Below, piece by piece: positions 4,715 through 7,518 of a stretch of 7,518 nucleotides of DNA. Under the pieces are notes generated by a model. The model did no database searches, had not been told where the DNA came from, and saw nothing but the letters and a program-made list of their open reading frames with translations. Origin of the DNA: Deltaproteobacteria bacterium (GTDB lineage Bacteria > Desulfobacterota_C > Deferrisomatia > Deferrisomatales > JACRMM01); NCBI GenBank assembly GCA_016218905.1, contig JACRCS010000260.1:1-7518 (forward strand), given 5' to 3'. Position 1 is the stretch's first letter, and every line of letters begins with the position of its first letter. The translations under genes and the position numbers were made by a program.

Positions 4715-6031
4715 GTGACGGATCCGGCTCCGACGTACACGCCCTACCGCTGGTTCGTGGCGCTCACGCTCGTCGTCACGTCCGCGGCCATGCAGACGAC
4801 GATGATCGGCTTCGCCCCGCTCATGGGCGTCATCGCGAAGGACCTGCACATCGGCCTCGCCTACGCCACGGGCGCCTTCATGGGGGGCTTCACCCTCGTG
4901 AGCGCGCTCTCGGCCCTGGCGGGGGGCAGCATCTGCGATCGGTTCGGCGTGCCGCGCGCGTACCTCCTCGGGTCGGTCCTGCTGATCGCCCCCACGCTCC
5001 TCCTTCCGTACGCCGGCGACAGCTTCGGCGCGGTGCTGGCGGTCCGTCTGCTCCAGGCCCTGGGCGTCGGGCCGATTCTTTCCGGTGTGTCCCCCGTCGC
5101 CGCCACGTGGTTCCCGGCCCGGGAGAGACCCCTCGCGACGGGACTCCAGGGGACGGCGGTGTGCCTGGGCATCGCCCTGGGGCTCGTGGGTGCGCCCGCC
5201 CTCTATCAGATGCTCGGCGACTGGCGCCAGGCGATGGTCTGGCTCTCGCTCTTCCCGGGCCTCGGACTCGCCTTGACCATCGTGTTGAACCTCGGGCCCA
5301 CGCCTTCGGTGGCGTGCTCGGTCCCGGGCGGAGGAGACGTGGTCCTCTGTGGGGGCCCCCACGCCTATCGCCAGGCGTGCCGCCAGTCGGCGCTCTGGAT
5401 GGCGGTGCTGATCGACGTCTTCCTCGCCTGGGTCTACACGGCGTTCAACGACCTGACGCCCACGTACTTGGCCGTGGAACCGCCGGTCGGCGTAGGCTAC
5501 GGGCCGCTCGTGGCCGGCAAGCTCATGATGGTCTTCCAGGTGGGCGCCATGGTGGGCTCCCTGGCCGTCGGCGTGATCGCGTCGAGGCTCTTCCGGGAAC
5601 CGACCCGGCCGCCCATCGTGGTGGGGTTCGGGCTCTTCGCGCTCTTCGCCACGGCGATCAAGTTCCCCGTCGTTTACGGTAACCCGGCCCTACTGATGAC
5701 CTCTCTCTGTCTGGCGGGCTTCTTCATGGCCTGGGTCGTGCCGAGCGTGCTCGCCTTCATCGCGCTCCACTACCCGGTGGGCATTACCGGCAAGGTCGTC
5801 GGCACCATGTTCGCCGTCGGCACCTTCGGCGGGGTTCCCGCCATCTTCGCCGGCGCCCTCGCCCTCCACCGTACCGGAAACTACCAGCTCTCCATCGTCA
5901 TCGTAGCGGTCGCCGCCCTCTGCGGGATCGTCCCGGCGCTCTTCCTCAAACCCCCGCGAAAGACGTCGCCCGCGGAGGAGAACGCCTCGGCCGCGCGGGC
6001 CATGAAGCCCGCCGTCTCTTCGGAACTCTGA
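4715..6031 (+). CDS. MFS transporter, second type (probable uptake carrier)
   Basis: This 438-aa inner-membrane protein is a 12-helix major facilitator. The first helix starts near residue 12 after a short polar N-terminus. Motif A is clear: GGSICDRFGVPR (70-81) between helices 2 and 3, matching G-x3-D-R-x-G-x2-R. Helix 4 carries a conserved arginine in the VRLLQALGVG segment. The central loop falls at about residues 193-228, and the C-terminal tail after about 415 is polar. It differs from the MFS_3 protein upstream and resembles the MFS_1 carriers for organic anions or metabolites (NarK/ACS/OFA-like groups), so substrate uptake is plausible though unproven. It lies between the URO-D-like gene (36 bp) and the flavoprotein gene (74 bp), which argues that it moves the substrate or product of these enzymes. 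Confidence 0.9.
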   Translation: MTDPAPTYTPYRWFVALTLVVTSAAMQTTMIGFAPLMGVIAKDLHIGLAYATGAFMGGFTLVSALSALAGGSICDRFGVPRAYLLGSVLLIAPTLLLPYAGDSFGAVLAVRLLQALGVGPILSGVSPVAATWFPARERPLATGLQGTAVCLGIALGLVGAPALYQMLGDWRQAMVWLSLFPGLGLALTIVLNLGPTPSVACSVPGGGDVVLCGGPHAYRQACRQSALWMAVLIDVFLAWVYTAFNDLTPTYLAVEPPVGVGYGPLVAGKLMMVFQVGAMVGSLAVGVIASRLFREPTRPPIVVGFGLFALFATAIKFPVVYGNPALLMTSLCLAGFFMAWVVPSVLAFIALHYPVGITGKVVGTMFAVGTFGGVPAIFAGALALHRTGNYQLSIVIVAVAALCGIVPALFLKPPRKTSPAEENASAARAMKPAVSSEL

Positions 6032-6055
6032 GCGCGAGGCCCGAACCCGTCGCGC
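6032..6055. repeat. 6-bp hairpin GCGCGA/TCGCGC in the MFS-flavoprotein gap
   Basis: GCGCGA (6032-6037) starts immediately after the MFS stop codon and pairs with TCGCGC (6050-6055) around a 12-nt loop. No T-run follows, so full termination is unlikely. It may modulate readthrough or mRNA stability between the two genes. The rest of the 74-bp gap holds only the next gene's ribosome binding site. Confidence 0.35.
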
Positions 6056-6105
6056 CGTCCCGCTACGGAACGGTGCCAACCCCGGCTGCTCGAGGAGATC
6101 GGACC

Positions 6106-7518
6106 ATGTCGATCGTAGCGGAGCTGGAGAGAGTCGTTGGTGCTGAGAGGGTCTCCACCTCGGAGGCCGTCTGCCTCTCCTACGCGTACAACGCGATCCT
6201 CGGCAAGGAGGTGGTGCGAAAGCCGGACGTCGTCGTCATGCCGAGAACCACCGAGGAGGTCTCCGGCGTGATCCGGGCGGCCAACCGGTGCGGGGTGCCG
6301 GTCACGCCCAAAGGGGCGGCCGGCGCCACGGGCCACGGCGGCGCGCTCCGGGGCGGCATCCTCCTCGACCTCACCCTCATGGACAGGATCGTGCACCTGG
6401 ACCCGCTCAACATGCAGGCGATCGCGGAGGCGGGGTGCAGCTTCTTCAAGCTCTCCCAGGAGCTCTTCAAGGTCGGCCTCATGCTGCCGACCGCGCCGTA
6501 CGGGGCGGGGCCCAACGTGGCCGCGTCGGCGATCACCCCGGTCAACGCCTTCGGCGAGACGAGGTACGGGGCGAACATCAACCTGGTGGAGGGCTTCGAG
6601 GTCGTCCTGCCGACGGGCGAGATCACCAGGGTGGGCTCGATGGCCTACGCCGACACGGAGTTCGGCCCCTACTACCGCTACATCACCGGCCCGGACCTGG
6701 TCGGCCTCTTCACGAAGTCGAACGGCGCGCTCGGCATCGTGACGAAGGTTGCCTACCGTTGCCTGCGAAGGCCCAAGCACTGGTCCTTCCACGCGTGGTA
6801 CTGGCCCGAGGAGAAGGCCCGGGAGTGCACCGCCGCGCTCATGGAAGGCACCGCGGTGGAGACCTTCGGGATCCACCTCATGGACCGGTGGTGCTGGGTG
6901 AAGATCAACGAGCTCGACCTCCCCGACGACTGCCAGTTCCTCCTCCTCTTTCTCCTGGACGCCCAGAACGAGCAGGAGATGGCGGGGAAGGAGCAGACGA
7001 TGAAAGAGATCTGCGCAGGCCACGGCGGGACGTTCTTCCCGGGGTTCGCGGAGGACTTCTATACCCGGTGGCCCACCCACTTCTACTTCATGGAGATGGT
7101 CCTGCCGCCCCGTTCGACCCTGCCGGCCCGGATGCCGCGCCGCTACATGTTCATCTTCGACGAGCTGATCTACCCGACCTCCTGGCTCCCGGAGGCGTAC
7201 GGAAAGATCCGGGGCCTCCTGGCGAAGTACGGGATGGGAGGCGCGGACCAGCCGGTGGCGTACTCCGGCTTCCCCATGAACGCCCAGACCATCTCCGCCC
7301 ACAGCTGGGGTCCCTTCGACGACAGCGACCCGGAGCTCATGGCCCGCTTCCACGCCTGCCAGGCCGAGTTCCGGGAGTGGTTCGGGAAGAAGGGAGGGAC
7401 CTTCCAGATGAGGCTCCCGCCCCTGGCGCCCGACTACGCCTGGACCAATCAGCCTGGGGCCTTAAAGCTCCTCAAGACCATCAAGGCGGCCCTCGACCCC
7501 CACGGCATCCTGAGCCCC
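6106..7518 (+). CDS. FAD-binding oxidoreductase, VAO/PCMH/GlcD superfamily (3' end cut by window)
   Basis: The first 471 residues of a flavoprotein oxidase or dehydrogenase are visible. The N-terminal PCMH-type FAD domain shows VVVMPRTTEEVSGVIRAAN (42-60), the pyrophosphate loop PKGAAGATGHGGAL (68-81), LDL (87-89), the G-x-N...NAFGETRYG segment (135-155), VEGFEVVLPTGEI (161-173) and GPDLVGLFTKSNGALGIVT (195-213). A substrate-binding cap domain follows. The last residues, LDPHGILSP, match the family's usual LDPxGILxPG ending, so only a handful of residues is probably missing. Members oxidise hydroxyacids (GlcD) or phenolic alcohols and alkylphenols (VAO, 4-cresol dehydrogenase). The C-terminal wording looks more VAO/PCMH-like, but the substrate is not decided. 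GAGGAG (6092-6097) precedes the ATG by 8 nt. No partner cytochrome or Fe-S subunit is visible in the window. Confidence 0.9.
   Translation, partial: MSIVAELERVVGAERVSTSEAVCLSYAYNAILGKEVVRKPDVVVMPRTTEEVSGVIRAANRCGVPVTPKGAAGATGHGGALRGGILLDLTLMDRIVHLDPLNMQAIAEAGCSFFKLSQELFKVGLMLPTAPYGAGPNVAASAITPVNAFGETRYGANINLVEGFEVVLPTGEITRVGSMAYADTEFGPYYRYITGPDLVGLFTKSNGALGIVTKVAYRCLRRPKHWSFHAWYWPEEKARECTAALMEGTAVETFGIHLMDRWCWVKINELDLPDDCQFLLLFLLDAQNEQEMAGKEQTMKEICAGHGGTFFPGFAEDFYTRWPTHFYFMEMVLPPRSTLPARMPRRYMFIFDELIYPTSWLPEAYGKIRGLLAKYGMGGADQPVAYSGFPMNAQTISAHSWGPFDDSDPELMARFHACQAEFREWFGKKGGTFQMRLPPLAPDYAWTNQPGALKLLKTIKAALDPHGILSP

Noticed and set aside
3143..5362. 739-codon open frame on the minus strand, antisense to the URO-D-like and second MFS genes
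   Set aside because: Its product is a low-complexity Arg/Glu/Gly/His/Pro-rich sequence with no family motif, and it spans two clear + strand genes. Long antisense frames are expected in GC-rich coding DNA.
5881..7353. 490-codon minus-strand frame opposite the flavoprotein gene
   Set aside because: It is the antisense shadow of a well-supported FAD-binding protein, and its composition is low-complexity with no recognisable motif.
1..7518. CRISPR array, rRNA, intact insertion sequence or phage gene
   Set aside because: No regularly spaced repeats of CRISPR type, no rRNA-like sequence, and no transposase or phage protein were found on either strand.

Overview
The window is GC-rich (about 70% by eye). 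All recognisable genes lie on the + strand, closely spaced and mostly preceded by good Shine-Dalgarno sequences. The codon third positions are strongly G/C, and long empty shadow frames occur on both strands. The gene content (a URO-D-superfamily protein that is not HemE, two desulforedoxin-like metal-binding miniproteins, an SDR and an FAD-linked oxidase) fits a high-GC, environmental, probably anaerobic or facultative bacterium, for example of a Desulfobacterota or Methylomirabilota/Rokubacteria type. The lineage is inference only; no marker gene is present.

Positions 1-586 contain no convincing gene. They hold a run of inverted repeats: an imperfect 25-bp stem-loop of the 'cacagaggcacagag' kind at 6-72, several small hairpins, a 144-bp composite element bounded by 16-nt inverted repeats (243-386) that encloses further hairpins, and three ACTGA units at 7-nt spacing (452-470). 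The region looks like an intergenic landing zone for dispersed non-coding repeats, although a structured RNA cannot be excluded.

Positions 587-3078 look like one transcription unit: a classical SDR dehydrogenase (587-1432), two 39- and 46-aa desulforedoxin-like proteins in tandem (1446-1565 and 1585-1725), and an MFS_3/EntS-type exporter (1753-3078), with gaps of only 13, 19 and 27 bp. A 148-bp gap with inverted repeats follows. The second half, which may be the same or a new unit, carries a 483-aa URO-D-like protein lacking the zinc ligands of corrinoid methyltransferases (3227-4678), a second MFS carrier of a different type (4715-6031), and an FAD-binding oxidoreductase of the VAO/PCMH/GlcD superfamily (6106 to the window edge, probably only a few residues short of complete).

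Together the genes read as a small-molecule catabolic or conversion cluster: uptake and/or export (two MFS), two oxidoreductases (SDR and flavoprotein), a URO-D-fold enzyme that may act on a C1 group or carboxylate, and small redox or metal proteins that may carry electrons. The substrate cannot be read from the sequence. The most unusual parts are the duplicated desulforedoxin miniproteins, the zinc-ligand-less URO-D enzyme, and an SDR whose insertion resembles that of cofactor-sequestering (mycofactocin-type) SDRs.
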